A stretch of DNA of 64,000 nt from Villigracilis sp024434165 (GTDB taxonomy: Bacteria; Chloroflexota; Anaerolineae; Anaerolineales; Villigracilaceae), in contig SZPK01000012.1 in assembly GCA_030263665.1 (NCBI GenBank), positions 1-64,000 on the forward strand, given 5' to 3'. A model generated the notes under the pieces. That model saw only the letters and a program-made list of their open reading frames with translations. It made no database searches and was not told the origin of the DNA. Both the position numbers and the translations under genes were made by a program. Positions 17,120 through 25,333 of this stretch are shown here, one piece after another (position 1 is the stretch's first letter; the number at the start of each line of letters is the position of its first letter).

Positions 17120-18034
17120 CGCATCCGTTTTGACCCGCTCGCGCCAATCATCGAGCAGGTCGGATAAGGATTGTTTTAACGAAATGCGCGGATTCCAACC
17201 CGTGACCTTGTGCAGTTTCTGGAAACTTCCCACCTGCACAGGGACATCGTTCTTCTGGACCCGCGCCGCCTCGATCCTAGCCGACAGTTGTTTCCGCGAC
17301 TGGGACATCATCTCCCTTAGACATTTTTGAATCGCCACTGCGCGCCCCGAGCAGATGTTGTAAATCTGCCCCGCGCCGCCTTTTTCCGCCAGCAACGCAA
17401 ACGCGCGGACGGCATCGCGCACGTCCACAAAATCGCGTTTGGCATCGAGGTTTCCAGTGACGATCTCGGTCTCACCGCTCAACTCTGCCAGCGCAATCTG
17501 ACGCGCAAACGCCGAGCAAGCCAAATCGGGCGATTGACCTGGACCCAACAGGTTGAACATCCGCACGATGACGACGGGCAGCCCAAAGGCGTAATGATAC
17601 CGCAGAGCCGCCGTCTCCTGCGCCGCCTTGCTCACGGCATACTCTGTCACCGGGCGCAGCGGCGAGCGCTCCGTGATGGGGCGCGCGCTTTTCGTCAACC
17701 CATAAACCGCGCTGGAACTGGCAACGAGCAGATTCGGGCGCAATTCCGATTGCATTATTGCCTCCAGCAGGTTCAATGTTCCGAACAGGTTGGATTTGTA
17801 ATACTCCTCGCTGTCATTGGATTTGATGATGCCCGCAAGGTGGAATATGGCATCAGGCTGGCAATCAAACATCACCTGAGAGAGAAGCGCACGGTCAGAT
17901 AAATCACCGACGAAGACGTTCTCACCTGCCGCGCGCATGTCGAATCCATACACCTGCCAGCCTGCGCGGAAGAGTTCCTCCCGCAAATGCCTGCCGACAA
18001 AACCAGAGATGCCAGTGATGAGTGCGTGTTTCAT
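17117..18034 (-). CDS. NAD(P)-dependent sugar reductase/epimerase, RMD-like
   Basis: A 305-residue extended SDR enzyme. It shows ITGISGFVGRHL (Rossmann), HLAG, ASSSAVYG and the YAVSK pair, then KRDFVDVRD. The short N-terminal strand pattern and the FVxVRDxVRA segment fit GDP-4-keto-6-deoxymannose reductases (RMD, which make GDP-D-rhamnose) better than Gal epimerases, but this is a family-level judgement. The substrate would be the keto sugar from either the LegB-like dehydratase next door or Gmd at 46.5 kb. The stop codon lies in a REP-like palindrome. Confidence 0.75.
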   Translation of the reverse strand: MKHALITGISGFVGRHLREELFRAGWQVYGFDMRAAGENVFVGDLSDRALLSQVMFDCQPDAIFHLAGIIKSNDSEEYYKSNLFGTLNLLEAIMQSELRPNLLVASSSAVYGLTKSARPITERSPLRPVTEYAVSKAAQETAALRYHYAFGLPVVIVRMFNLLGPGQSPDLACSAFARQIALAELSGETEIVTGNLDAKRDFVDVRDAVRAFALLAEKGGAGQIYNICSGRAVAIQKCLREMMSQSRKQLSARIEAARVQKNDVPVQVGSFQKLHKVTGWNPRISLKQSLSDLLDDWRERVKTDA

Positions 18035-18047
18035 TTTTTATTTTCAA

Positions 18048-18110
18048 CCACGAAGGATCATAAAGGCACACAAGGGTTTATCCTTTGTGACCCTTTGTCT
18101 CCTTTGTGGT
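18048..18110. repeat. Imperfect inverted repeat of the CCACGAAGG/CCTTTGTGG type
   Basis: Arms of about 28 bases (left from 18048, right ending at 18110) around a GTTTAT loop form a long imperfect hairpin rich in AAAGG/CCTTT units. This type of sequence is common as a dispersed repeat in many bacterial genomes (family knowledge). The right arm is translated as the last residues of the GT2 gene ending at 18078. Confidence 0.65.
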
Positions 18111-18992
18111 AAAGATTTTTTTTACTCCATGAAATGTACCTTTTAAACCTTTGAGACTATGAAAGTTCACCGCGAACAATCCGAGCAATGTCCAATAATA
18201 AAACAGCCAGCGCCATTTGTCCCTGCTCCAACTCTTGCGGAAGAGATAATCATAATTGACCACGCTCATTTCCGCCCACTGCTGGACGTTGAGGCGGTTC
18301 ATCGGGCTTTCGTTGTGAACCAGGGCTGCAGGGGTTTGATAATAAATCTTATAGCCTGCATCCAGCGTTTGTTTGGAAATATCGGCATCTTCCATCAAGC
18401 CGTAACGGGCAAGGTTCTCGTCGAATGTGGCTTTCTCGAGCACTTCGCGCCGAAACGCCATGCAGCAGCCAGAGAGACATTCGATGAATCCGCTCGGTTG
18501 GTTTGCGCGCGGATGCGAAGGCATTCCAGAGGGATAAAATTTTCCGTTGAAGGTTCCCACGACGCCAAACGCAAAACGCAGCACGCCAAACGCAAAGCGC
18601 TCGATTTTGAGGCGCGCGGAGGGAGTCGTTAACTCCACGATCTTCCCGCCAACCGCGCCGATTTTTTTCGTCGTGTCGTCCGCAAATACCTTTTCCACTT
18701 CGGCAAGATAGTTCGTATTCAAATCCACGTCGTCATCGAAGAAAAAAATCAGATCGCTCACGCATTCGCGGATGCCGTGATTGCGCTGCAAGGTCAAACC
18801 AGGCTGGGTGTGAAAGTAACGGACAGAGAACGGCAGTTTGACCGAACCGAGATATGCTTCGAGCCTTTTCTCATCGGACGAATCAACGACGATCAACTCA
18901 TCGGGCAGGCGGGTTTGCGCCGCGATGGATGGCAAAGTCTTCGTGAAATCGTCGAAGCGGTTGCGGGTGCAGATGATGACGGAGATTTTCAT
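18078..18992 (-). CDS. GT2-family glycosyltransferase
   Basis: A 304-residue GT-A-fold enzyme. ISVIICTRNRFDDF opens the nucleotide-binding domain, VVDSS and FFFDDDVDL (DxD-type metal site) follow, and GLMEDADISKQ is the later ED acidic motif. A weakly hydrophobic segment (WRWLFYYWTLLGLF) near residue 275 may associate with the membrane. It resembles rhamnosyltransferase-type GT2 enzymes. Two oddities: a 21-base in-frame tandem duplication gives RFAFGV twice (18562-18600), and the C-terminal tail after about residue 290 (FTTKETKGHKG) is encoded by a dispersed repeat arm, so the native end was probably nearer VKK. Confidence 0.83.
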   Translation of the reverse strand: MKISVIICTRNRFDDFTKTLPSIAAQTRLPDELIVVDSSDEKRLEAYLGSVKLPFSVRYFHTQPGLTLQRNHGIRECVSDLIFFFDDDVDLNTNYLAEVEKVFADDTTKKIGAVGGKIVELTTPSARLKIERFAFGVLRFAFGVVGTFNGKFYPSGMPSHPRANQPSGFIECLSGCCMAFRREVLEKATFDENLARYGLMEDADISKQTLDAGYKIYYQTPAALVHNESPMNRLNVQQWAEMSVVNYDYLFRKSWSRDKWRWLFYYWTLLGLFAVNFHSLKGLKGTFHGVKKIFTTKETKGHKG

Positions 18993-19031
18993 TTGATATG
19001 TACGGCGACATTCATGCCGCCATTTGCCAGG

Positions 19032-19049
19032 CGCGAGATGAATCTCGCG
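19032..19049. repeat. Short palindrome of the REP-like family
   Basis: CGCGAGAT/ATCTCGCG with a GA loop lies in the 60-base gap between a GT4 gene (stop at 19053) and the GT2 gene start at 18992. The core matches the other GCRAGAT palindromes, but no GTAC or GTAAC edge is seen. Confidence 0.5.
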
Positions 19050-19052
19050 GGA

Positions 19053-20198
19053 CTATAAAACCTTTTCAAAAATTTCCTTATGTTTTGCAATGAACTTTTC
19101 CAACGAGAAAAGTTCCACCGCCCGCTGGCGCGCCTTTTGCGAATACTCTTCGCGGCGGGAATAGGCTTGCATCGCCGCTTCCGCCACCGCCTGCGGACTG
19201 GGCAGGTTGATTTGATTCCAGTCATGCTCGACATGGACGCCGATGCCCGCGTCGCCAACCAATTCCGGCACGCCGCCGTTATTCAAGTGGACAACTGGCA
19301 TTCCCAGCGCCATCGCCTCCAAAACCAGACCCGGGGATGGGTCGGCGTATTTGGTGTGCAGCAAAAGATGAGCCTGTGAATACAACGCGGGCGCTTCTGC
19401 CTGCGTGTAGGTCCCTGTGAAAGTTACGAAGTCAGTCAGGTTCATCTCGCGCAGGGCTTGCCTGGTCCATGCTTCGGCTTCGTCGCGCGGGAGCCAGAGG
19501 GTGCCAGTGACGATCAATTTTGCATCGGGAACCTTTTGATGCAGGGCTTTGAGCGTTTGCAATGCCAATTCAAGGCGATACTTTTCGTATTGGTTGCCGC
19601 CTAAAAGCAAGGTCAACGTCTCAGGTTTTACTGGGCAGGCGTCGGGTGAGAAGAGGCGGGTATCCACAGGATTGTAGATGATTTCGTTCGGTACATTCGG
19701 CGGGGAGATGTAATGTTCCGCGCTCTCTTTGCAAAATTGACTCTGATAAATGATGAAATCCGCAAAACTAATCAGCGTTTTCAAAGAACGATTCGAGGCT
19801 TCGTAGTTCGCGCCATCCCAGGCGGGGAACGCCACACCGTTTTGATTGACAACGATCTTCAATCCCTTGCGCTTTGCCTGCGTGAGAATTTCCATTTGCA
19901 GGGGATGACCGACACTGCTGACAGCGTACAACAAGCTCGCCGATGGAAAATGATGCGGAAACGCCTCGGCAAGATAGGTCAACTTGACTCCGCCGCCGTG
20001 CGCGAATTCATTTCGCTGTGCAGGCGGCTTTGGGAAATTCGCGCTGAGATAGGAAACCGCAAGACCCGTTTCCTTTTTCGCAAGACGGGAAAGCCGCATC
20101 CGCGCGGGGATGTTGTGCAGGGAATCGCGGAAATGAAATGCCTGCCGAAACAAGTCGGGGAAACGATTTTTCAAAGAATCAAACTGTTTCCGAAGCAT
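19053..20198 (-). CDS. GT4-family glycosyltransferase
   Basis: A 381-residue GT-B protein from the ATG at 20196-20198; this start leaves a 2-base gap to the upstream methyltransferase gene. The C-terminal domain has LLLGGNQYEKYRLELAL, VTGTLWLPRDEAEAW, FTGTYTQAEAPALYSQAHLLLHTKYADPSPGLVLEAMALGMPVV and GGVPELVGDAGIGV, giving a donor site with the E near PSPGLVLEA. The first acidic residue of the usual E-x7-E pair is replaced (DPSPGLVLE), so the enzyme may be atypical. It belongs to a run of GT and methyltransferase genes. Confidence 0.8.
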   Translation of the reverse strand: MLRKQFDSLKNRFPDLFRQAFHFRDSLHNIPARMRLSRLAKKETGLAVSYLSANFPKPPAQRNEFAHGGGVKLTYLAEAFPHHFPSASLLYAVSSVGHPLQMEILTQAKRKGLKIVVNQNGVAFPAWDGANYEASNRSLKTLISFADFIIYQSQFCKESAEHYISPPNVPNEIIYNPVDTRLFSPDACPVKPETLTLLLGGNQYEKYRLELALQTLKALHQKVPDAKLIVTGTLWLPRDEAEAWTRQALREMNLTDFVTFTGTYTQAEAPALYSQAHLLLHTKYADPSPGLVLEAMALGMPVVHLNNGGVPELVGDAGIGVHVEHDWNQINLPSPQAVAEAAMQAYSRREEYSQKARQRAVELFSLEKFIAKHKEIFEKVL

Positions 20199-20200
20199 AT

Positions 20201-20941
20201 TTATTTTGCAGGGACGCACTCCGCCCAAATATCCGACCAGCGAATTTCGAAGTGCTTCACGGTCAGCCCGGCTTGCGCCATCTCATCGTAAAAGACTTTC
20301 GGGGAATATTCGAGTTCATGCGTCTCGTCGGTATAGGGAAACAAGCCCAATTTCCTTTTTAGCGCGGCGGCAAGGTTGCGTTCGAACGTGGGCACGCGGA
20401 TGAGGAATTTTTTCGGCTTGAAGCGCGCGGTTAAATCCTTTAGAAATTCGGGGCGGTTTTTCAGGTGTTCCAGCACGCTGGACAACACGATCACATCGAA
20501 GAAACCGCTTTGGGGAATATCCTTGAAGACATCCCCTACCACGAATTGGATATTCGGATGGTTGAATCGTCTCTTTCCAAACTCGATTTGTTCAGAGTCG
20601 AAATCAATCGCCAGCACCTGCGCATCCGAGTGAACTGCGATGGCATGAGCCAGCGCGCCGTAGCCGCAGCCGAGATCGAGCACCCTGGCATTTTTCTCGA
20701 TGCGTTCGTAAAAGAACGAGTGAATGCCATCCATCACTTCATGTTTGATATGCACACCGTCGCCCCAGCGTTTGCACTGCGCGTCAATCTCATAGTTGAC
20801 GAAATCGTACACGCCCAGCAGCCAGCGCACCGCCTCGCGCGGGTCGGCGGAATCCTCCGCGCCGATCATCACTTTGATGATGAACTTCCGCAAGGCGCGC
20901 GGCAAAAGATAATAGGCTGTCTTTCGCAACATCGAACTCAT
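20201..20941 (-). CDS. Class I SAM-dependent methyltransferase
   Basis: A 246-residue protein from the ATG at 20939-20941, which overlaps the stop of the upstream GT4 gene as ATGA. Motif I is ARVLDLGCGYGALA near residue 92, then VLAIDFDSEQIEFGKRR and VIVLSSVLEHLKN. The N-terminus (TAYYLLPRALRKFIIKVMIG) is amphipathic or basic. The C-terminal RVPTFERNLAAALKRKLGLF and TDETHELEYSP features are common in methyltransferases of glycan loci. The substrate is probably a sugar hydroxyl or lipid-linked intermediate, by context only. Confidence 0.82.
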   Translation of the reverse strand: MSSMLRKTAYYLLPRALRKFIIKVMIGAEDSADPREAVRWLLGVYDFVNYEIDAQCKRWGDGVHIKHEVMDGIHSFFYERIEKNARVLDLGCGYGALAHAIAVHSDAQVLAIDFDSEQIEFGKRRFNHPNIQFVVGDVFKDIPQSGFFDVIVLSSVLEHLKNRPEFLKDLTARFKPKKFLIRVPTFERNLAAALKRKLGLFPYTDETHELEYSPKVFYDEMAQAGLTVKHFEIRWSDIWAECVPAK

Positions 20942-22026
20942 TCCACAAATCCTTTCATGAATTCCGCCCAAAGCGGAACCTGGCTCTCGTAACTGTTGGC
21001 TTCGGCGGTCCTGCGCCCGTCATCCAGCATCGGCTGAAGGTCGGCTGGGGTCGAACGATACACGCGAAGGGCGGATGAGGCGAGCGCGTCCACATCCTCC
21101 ACATCGGTCATGAAGGCGTTTTCGCCGTGCTTCACCAAATCCATTGCCTGACCCACGCGGGTGGTCACCAGCGGGACGCCGCTTGCCATGCTTTCCAAAA
21201 CCGCTTTTGGTCCGCCCTCCTGACGCGAAGCCACGACGTAAAGATCCAATGCCTGAAACAATTTTGCAATTTCTGGATAGGATCGCAAATAAACATGCTG
21301 ACAGGGAATCTGCGCTTCTTCCAATCCTTTTATTACAAATCCGCGCGCCGGACCGGAAAGCAAAACAAATAATTCGGGAATATTCTTCTTCAGCCGTTTC
21401 ATGGTCTCCACGAAAACGTCGGGACCTTTGATCAATTTCGGTTCCAGCCCATCCCCCCACCCCACGCCATCTTTTTGAAACGAACCAATTACAAAAGCCG
21501 TTTTCGGAATCCCAAGTTCGACGCGCGCTTTTGTTTTCATATCCGGGGTACGGAACGGGAAGAAATCCAAATTGATTCCGATGGGAATGAGAAACACCTT
21601 CGAAGGGTCAATGCCCGATTCCAAAACCGCGTCCCGCATCTCCGTATGCGAGACCTGAATGCGCGCAAGTTTTTGGTGGTGCTTTTTCAACGCCCGGTAC
21701 ACGCTGTCGAACCCATCATCTCCCGTGTTCGGCAAGCCGTGAAAATATGCCAGCCCAATGCGATGCGGAAGCAATTTCATCCAATCGTCATTCTGAAGAA
21801 AAAACTGGTTTGAGAAAAAAATGGACTGCGGATGACGGGCATGTTTCCAGATCGGCTTCGCCAGCCGCACACCGAGCCGTCCGCAAATGCGTTTGAGTTC
21901 GCGCATCTCCCAATCCAGCACCCAGCCCGCGCTGTCGCCGTACAGGATCAATCGCGAGTAGGGCTTCCAATTCCACGAAGCCGCTTTGAGGATGTTTTTG
22001 GCAGCGTTTTGCAGCAACGATTTCAT
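20938..22026 (-). CDS. GT4-family glycosyltransferase
   Basis: A 362-residue GT-B enzyme. The C-terminal domain has VIGSFQKDGVGWGDG, IKGPDVFVETM, LLSGPARGFV and VVASRQEGGPKAVLESMASGVPLVTTRVG with an E-x7-E pair. A TLAYFHG-like segment (IGLAYFHGLPNTGD) marks the acceptor side. It overlaps the downstream methyltransferase and upstream GT genes by 4 bases each. The KDGxGWGxGxEPKxIKGPD pattern is shared by a recognisable GT4 subgroup whose specificity I do not know. Confidence 0.82.
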   Translation of the reverse strand: MKSLLQNAAKNILKAASWNWKPYSRLILYGDSAGWVLDWEMRELKRICGRLGVRLAKPIWKHARHPQSIFFSNQFFLQNDDWMKLLPHRIGLAYFHGLPNTGDDGFDSVYRALKKHHQKLARIQVSHTEMRDAVLESGIDPSKVFLIPIGINLDFFPFRTPDMKTKARVELGIPKTAFVIGSFQKDGVGWGDGLEPKLIKGPDVFVETMKRLKKNIPELFVLLSGPARGFVIKGLEEAQIPCQHVYLRSYPEIAKLFQALDLYVVASRQEGGPKAVLESMASGVPLVTTRVGQAMDLVKHGENAFMTDVEDVDALASSALRVYRSTPADLQPMLDDGRRTAEANSYESQVPLWAEFMKGFVE

Positions 22027-22994
22027 GAAATCAATTCCAATACCTTCAAATATTCTTCGCTGATCTCCTGAATGGATGGAATGGAAATCCGCGATTGAAA
22101 CGCCTCATACTGACCTGTGACCTGGTCCAGCAAATTGGGGATTTGCTCCGCCGCCTCGAACCCCGCCCCAGCCTGTTTCACAATCTCGGGGTGACCGCCA
22201 CTCTTGAGGTGGATCGCAGGGAGACCGCAAGTCAGCGCCTCGATAAGTGAATTGGAGCACGGGTCGTTGCGGCTGGCAGTGATGTAAATGTCGTGTGCGC
22301 GGAACAATTCCGCCATGCGGAAGGAATCAACGGGCGGAATCATGCGGATATTTTTAAACATCACGGAACTGCGCCCGACAAAGGTCATCTCGAAACGCTC
22401 CCATTCCAAATGTTCATCCAGCCATTGATAGACCACCGCGCCTTTGTTGACGTTATCCGACCAGCTGGAAGCGATGAGGCGGGTCTTTCGATCCCGTGAG
22501 AACTCGATCCGTCCGCGCGGGTGGAAGATATCGGGGTCTGCCGCGTTCATGATCACGACGGGATTCCGAAACTCCATGCCAAGTTCGAGATGTTTTTCAA
22601 GGCTGTAACGCGACTGAAAAATTGTTTTGTCGGCAATCATCTGGTTGACGGCGAAGATACCCTTATCCACGCCGTCCTCCCGCCCGCGATAGACGTCAAT
22701 CGGACCATCCACACGGTGGACGTACAACACCGAATCCCGTTTCATTCGCAGCAGACGGCTTTCATTGAAATTGAACGAGTTGAACAGACAGGCGCGCGTC
22801 GTACGGGAGATGATGTTGTTCTCGACCTTCAACCCGCGCGCCTCCGCCTGCTTCCAAAACGCACGCAGGAATTGATGCCCCCCGCCCGTTGGCGGCGGCT
22901 CGAATTCATGGAAGATGGACAGGTCGGCGGAGGTGAACCAGCCCATCGCCATTGCAACAATATTCGAAACCATGCGGCGCAGCCCGATTTTCAT
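22023..22994 (-). CDS. GT4-like glycosyltransferase of an unnamed subgroup
   Basis: A 323-residue GT-B-like protein. Visible marks are FEPPPTGGGHQFLRAF near residue 32, CLFNSFNF, VHRVDGPIDVYRG (an acceptor-domain loop), SSWSDNVNKGAVVYQWL in the donor domain and ITASRNDPCSNSLIEALTCGLPAIHL with a late Glu in place of the usual E-x7-E. The EPPPxGGG and HRVDGP motifs recur in a subgroup known to me only as uncharacterised glycosyltransferases. It is coupled to the GT4 gene downstream by a 4-base overlap. Confidence 0.72.
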   Translation of the reverse strand: MKIGLRRMVSNIVAMAMGWFTSADLSIFHEFEPPPTGGGHQFLRAFWKQAEARGLKVENNIISRTTRACLFNSFNFNESRLLRMKRDSVLYVHRVDGPIDVYRGREDGVDKGIFAVNQMIADKTIFQSRYSLEKHLELGMEFRNPVVIMNAADPDIFHPRGRIEFSRDRKTRLIASSWSDNVNKGAVVYQWLDEHLEWERFEMTFVGRSSVMFKNIRMIPPVDSFRMAELFRAHDIYITASRNDPCSNSLIEALTCGLPAIHLKSGGHPEIVKQAGAGFEAAEQIPNLLDQVTGQYEAFQSRISIPSIQEISEEYLKVLELIS

Positions 22995-23000
22995 CGCCGT

Positions 23001-23804
23001 TCAACCAGCCTTTTTTCGCGCCACCGCCATCAACATGTGTCCGATCTCCGAATTCACATATGGCACATATTTGCTAATTCGCAGAACAAGTCGCTGCAAA
23101 AACGGCGGAATCCTTTTCAGCCAGAGCAATTCCTGGTTGAGGGTGTTTTGGTGCGCATAAGAATGGGTCGCTTCGATTTCAAAGTCCGCTTCTTCAAGGA
23201 TGCGGCAAAACTCTTCGCGCGTGAACGCATATTGATAAAAATTTAACCCGCTTACATCGTCCTGATAAGCGCCGCGTTTCGCGCGCCAGCGCCGCAGGGG
23301 ATTAAAGTACGGCACGGAGATCAACATCGTACCGCCGGGTTTCAAAATACGCCGCATTTCCACGAGAAAAGGCTCAGGACCTTCGCGCCGATGTTCCACC
23401 ACGCCAATCGAAATGACCGCATCAAAGACGCCGTCCGCCAGTCCCAGGGCAGTTACATCACCGCACACCAGGCGCAACGGACCCGCAATCTGATTGGCTC
23501 TTTGCATGGCATGGAACGCATAATCCAAGCCAAAGCAGTTGTACCCGTTGGCATTCAGGGCAACGACCTGTTGAGCGGTTCCACAACCTGCTTCAAGGAT
23601 CCTGCCTTGACGCGGTAAATGGAGTTTGAACATTTTTTCGAAGAGATACAATTTACCGGCAAGGAAGGGGGCATAATACTGGGCGGTCAGTTCATTCAGC
23701 CAGACTCCCTCCCAAAAATCCTGATCCGCCGTCCTGTTATAGTAGACCAGACGGCCATTTTCGACACGCCGATTGCCGTCACGATTCATCGCATGGTCAG
23801 CCAT
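23001..23804 (-). CDS. Class I SAM-dependent methyltransferase
   Basis: A 267-residue protein from the ATG at 23802-23804, chosen because GGAGGAA stands about 5 bases upstream. Motif I is GRILEAGCGTAQQVVAL near residue 67, the second strand GLDYAFHAMQ, and AVISIGVVEHRREG and RRILKPGGTMLISVPYFNPL mark the methyltransferase_11 fold. It overlaps the end of the upstream GT2 gene by 8 bases. The N-terminal MNRDGNRRVENGRLVYYNRTADQDFWEGVW block is typical of these EPS-locus methyltransferases. Confidence 0.82.
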   Translation of the reverse strand: MADHAMNRDGNRRVENGRLVYYNRTADQDFWEGVWLNELTAQYYAPFLAGKLYLFEKMFKLHLPRQGRILEAGCGTAQQVVALNANGYNCFGLDYAFHAMQRANQIAGPLRLVCGDVTALGLADGVFDAVISIGVVEHRREGPEPFLVEMRRILKPGGTMLISVPYFNPLRRWRAKRGAYQDDVSGLNFYQYAFTREEFCRILEEADFEIEATHSYAHQNTLNQELLWLKRIPPFLQRLVLRISKYVPYVNSEIGHMLMAVARKKAG

Positions 23805-24636
23805 GTTGTTCCTCCCATCCGAAAAACCCGGATACATCCTTTACGACGAGAGGACCGCGCTTATACTTCAGGTTTTTCCAATCGCGCCCAAGCGCCTGGG
23901 TTAATCGGATTTGCAGGGTGATCCACATCCTTTTCAACCAATTGGGTGTGTTTTCAATCTTCAGCAGTTCGTCGGGATTCAAACGGGTTTTCACTCTGCT
24001 TTTCGCATCCAATGAGCTCCGCTGCAAAAACGATGCATGGACATATCGAAAATAGGAATGCTCCCAATCCATTTCCTGATGCAGGTAACGCCGCAAACCG
24101 GCGTGATATCCGTTCTTAAAAACGATTCCCTCTCCATGCAGGCGTTCCCCTGTCGCGCCCGGCCAGTCCTCGATAATGGAAAAGTTGAACAACCTTGCCC
24201 CCGCCCGGGAAGGAGGCGCAAGGTATCCCCACGCCTTTTTCACCTGCAAATCCAGCCGGATGCAATTCAGAGTATTCGCAAAAATATTCCAATCCTGCGA
24301 AAATCCGCCGCTCAAAAGGCGGGCGCGCATCTCTCGCAAACCAATTGGGTCAAATATCTCGTCGCCGTCCACGGCAAAAATCCAGGTGTTCGTTCCATAA
24401 TACGGCGCGATCGCCTGGGACGATTCCGCCAGATGTTGAATCCGCCGAAGATCAATCTTTGGAAATTCATCCGCCAGGCGTTTGCAGATCTCAAACGTCC
24501 GATCCGCGGATTGATGGTCGGTGATGATGATTCTGTCGCAAAATTCCAGCACGTTACGGATGGCGCGTTCGATGAACACGTCCTCATTCCGCACCAGCAT
24601 GATTCCGACAATCTGATAATCGCTCACGTCAAACAC
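23797..24636 (-). CDS. GT2-family glycosyltransferase
   Basis: A 279-residue GT-A-fold protein. IVGIMLVRNEDVFIERAI opens the fold, IITDHQSADRTFEI follows, and the metal-site region reads FAVDGDEIFDP (D-G-D-E in place of DxD). It resembles the WaaE/KdtX-type GT2 enzymes in this loop but has no extra domain. The C-terminal part is basic and hydrophobic (RMWITLQIRLTQALG). The 4-base spacing to the methyltransferase gene upstream and the 8-base overlap downstream place it in the operon. Specificity unknown. Confidence 0.8.
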   Translation of the reverse strand: MFDVSDYQIVGIMLVRNEDVFIERAIRNVLEFCDRIIITDHQSADRTFEICKRLADEFPKIDLRRIQHLAESSQAIAPYYGTNTWIFAVDGDEIFDPIGLREMRARLLSGGFSQDWNIFANTLNCIRLDLQVKKAWGYLAPPSRAGARLFNFSIIEDWPGATGERLHGEGIVFKNGYHAGLRRYLHQEMDWEHSYFRYVHASFLQRSSLDAKSRVKTRLNPDELLKIENTPNWLKRMWITLQIRLTQALGRDWKNLKYKRGPLVVKDVSGFFGWEEQHG

Positions 24637-24639
24637 TCC

Positions 24640-25332
24640 TTAGCGAACCGCGCGGACAAAATAACCAGTGGTGAATTTCGCCCAGGCGCCGCTTTCCTTT
24701 CCAAATCTGGAAAGGTCATAGCGGCACAGCCAGCGGGAAATCCACTTCATCGCCCAGCGCGCAAATTTTTGGGGAAGCGAGGTCCCCTCCACACCCGATA
24801 TGCCGAGTTCGAGCATCAACCCCAACACACCTGCGTAGCCTCCCATGCGATGCACTTCCACAGACTGGAAATCTCTGAAGAGGTTCCGCAAGCCGTCTTC
24901 GGTGAAGCGCTGAAAGTCGTAAGGATCCGCATGCACGGGATAGAAAAAAGGCACGGAAGCGAGGACCAGCCCTCCGTCACGCAAGAGGCGGTGAATTTCC
25001 TCCACGCATCGTTCGGGACGGGGAAGATGTTCCAGCACTTCGGTGCAGATCACACAATCCACGCTTTGTCCCCTTAATGGGACTCGCGCAACATCGGCAT
25101 ACACATTCGGTCTCGTGTCCAGGTCGAGGTTGACGTACCACCATGCTTGCGCCTGATGTTCGGGAGGCTGGAAGGAACCGCGCTTGTTTTCGCGTTTGCC
25201 GCCGATGTCCACCACCACGCCGCGCATGTCAGCGGAAAACGCGGAGAGCGCAGAATCCAGCCACAATCGTCGGTAGGTGACGTAACCTTCCGTTTTCCAA
25301 TAATCGAGGCGGCGCGGAACGGGCAGCGGCAT
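24640..25332 (-). CDS. Class I SAM-dependent methyltransferase
   Basis: A protein of about 230 residues from the ATG at 25330-25332, one base after the upstream stop; an ATG at 25347 would add five residues and overlap. It has a degenerate motif I (VVVDIGGKRENKRG), then NLDLDTRPNVYADVARVPLRGQSVDCVICTEVLEHLPRPERCVEEIHRLLRDGG, a typical methyltransferase_11 core with TEVLEHL. No ribosome-binding site is obvious, so translation is probably coupled. It and the next gene upstream form a pair of methyltransferases. Confidence 0.78.
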   Translation of the reverse strand: MPLPVPRRLDYWKTEGYVTYRRLWLDSALSAFSADMRGVVVDIGGKRENKRGSFQPPEHQAQAWWYVNLDLDTRPNVYADVARVPLRGQSVDCVICTEVLEHLPRPERCVEEIHRLLRDGGLVLASVPFFYPVHADPYDFQRFTEDGLRNLFRDFQSVEVHRMGGYAGVLGLMLELGISGVEGTSLPQKFARWAMKWISRWLCRYDLSRFGKESGAWAKFTTGYFVRAVR

Positions 25333-25333
25333 G

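Noticed and set aside
19053..20198. Non-functional GT4
   Set aside because: The first Glu of the E-x7-E pair is replaced, but the rest of the donor site is intact and several GT4 groups vary at this place, so it is kept as a working gene.
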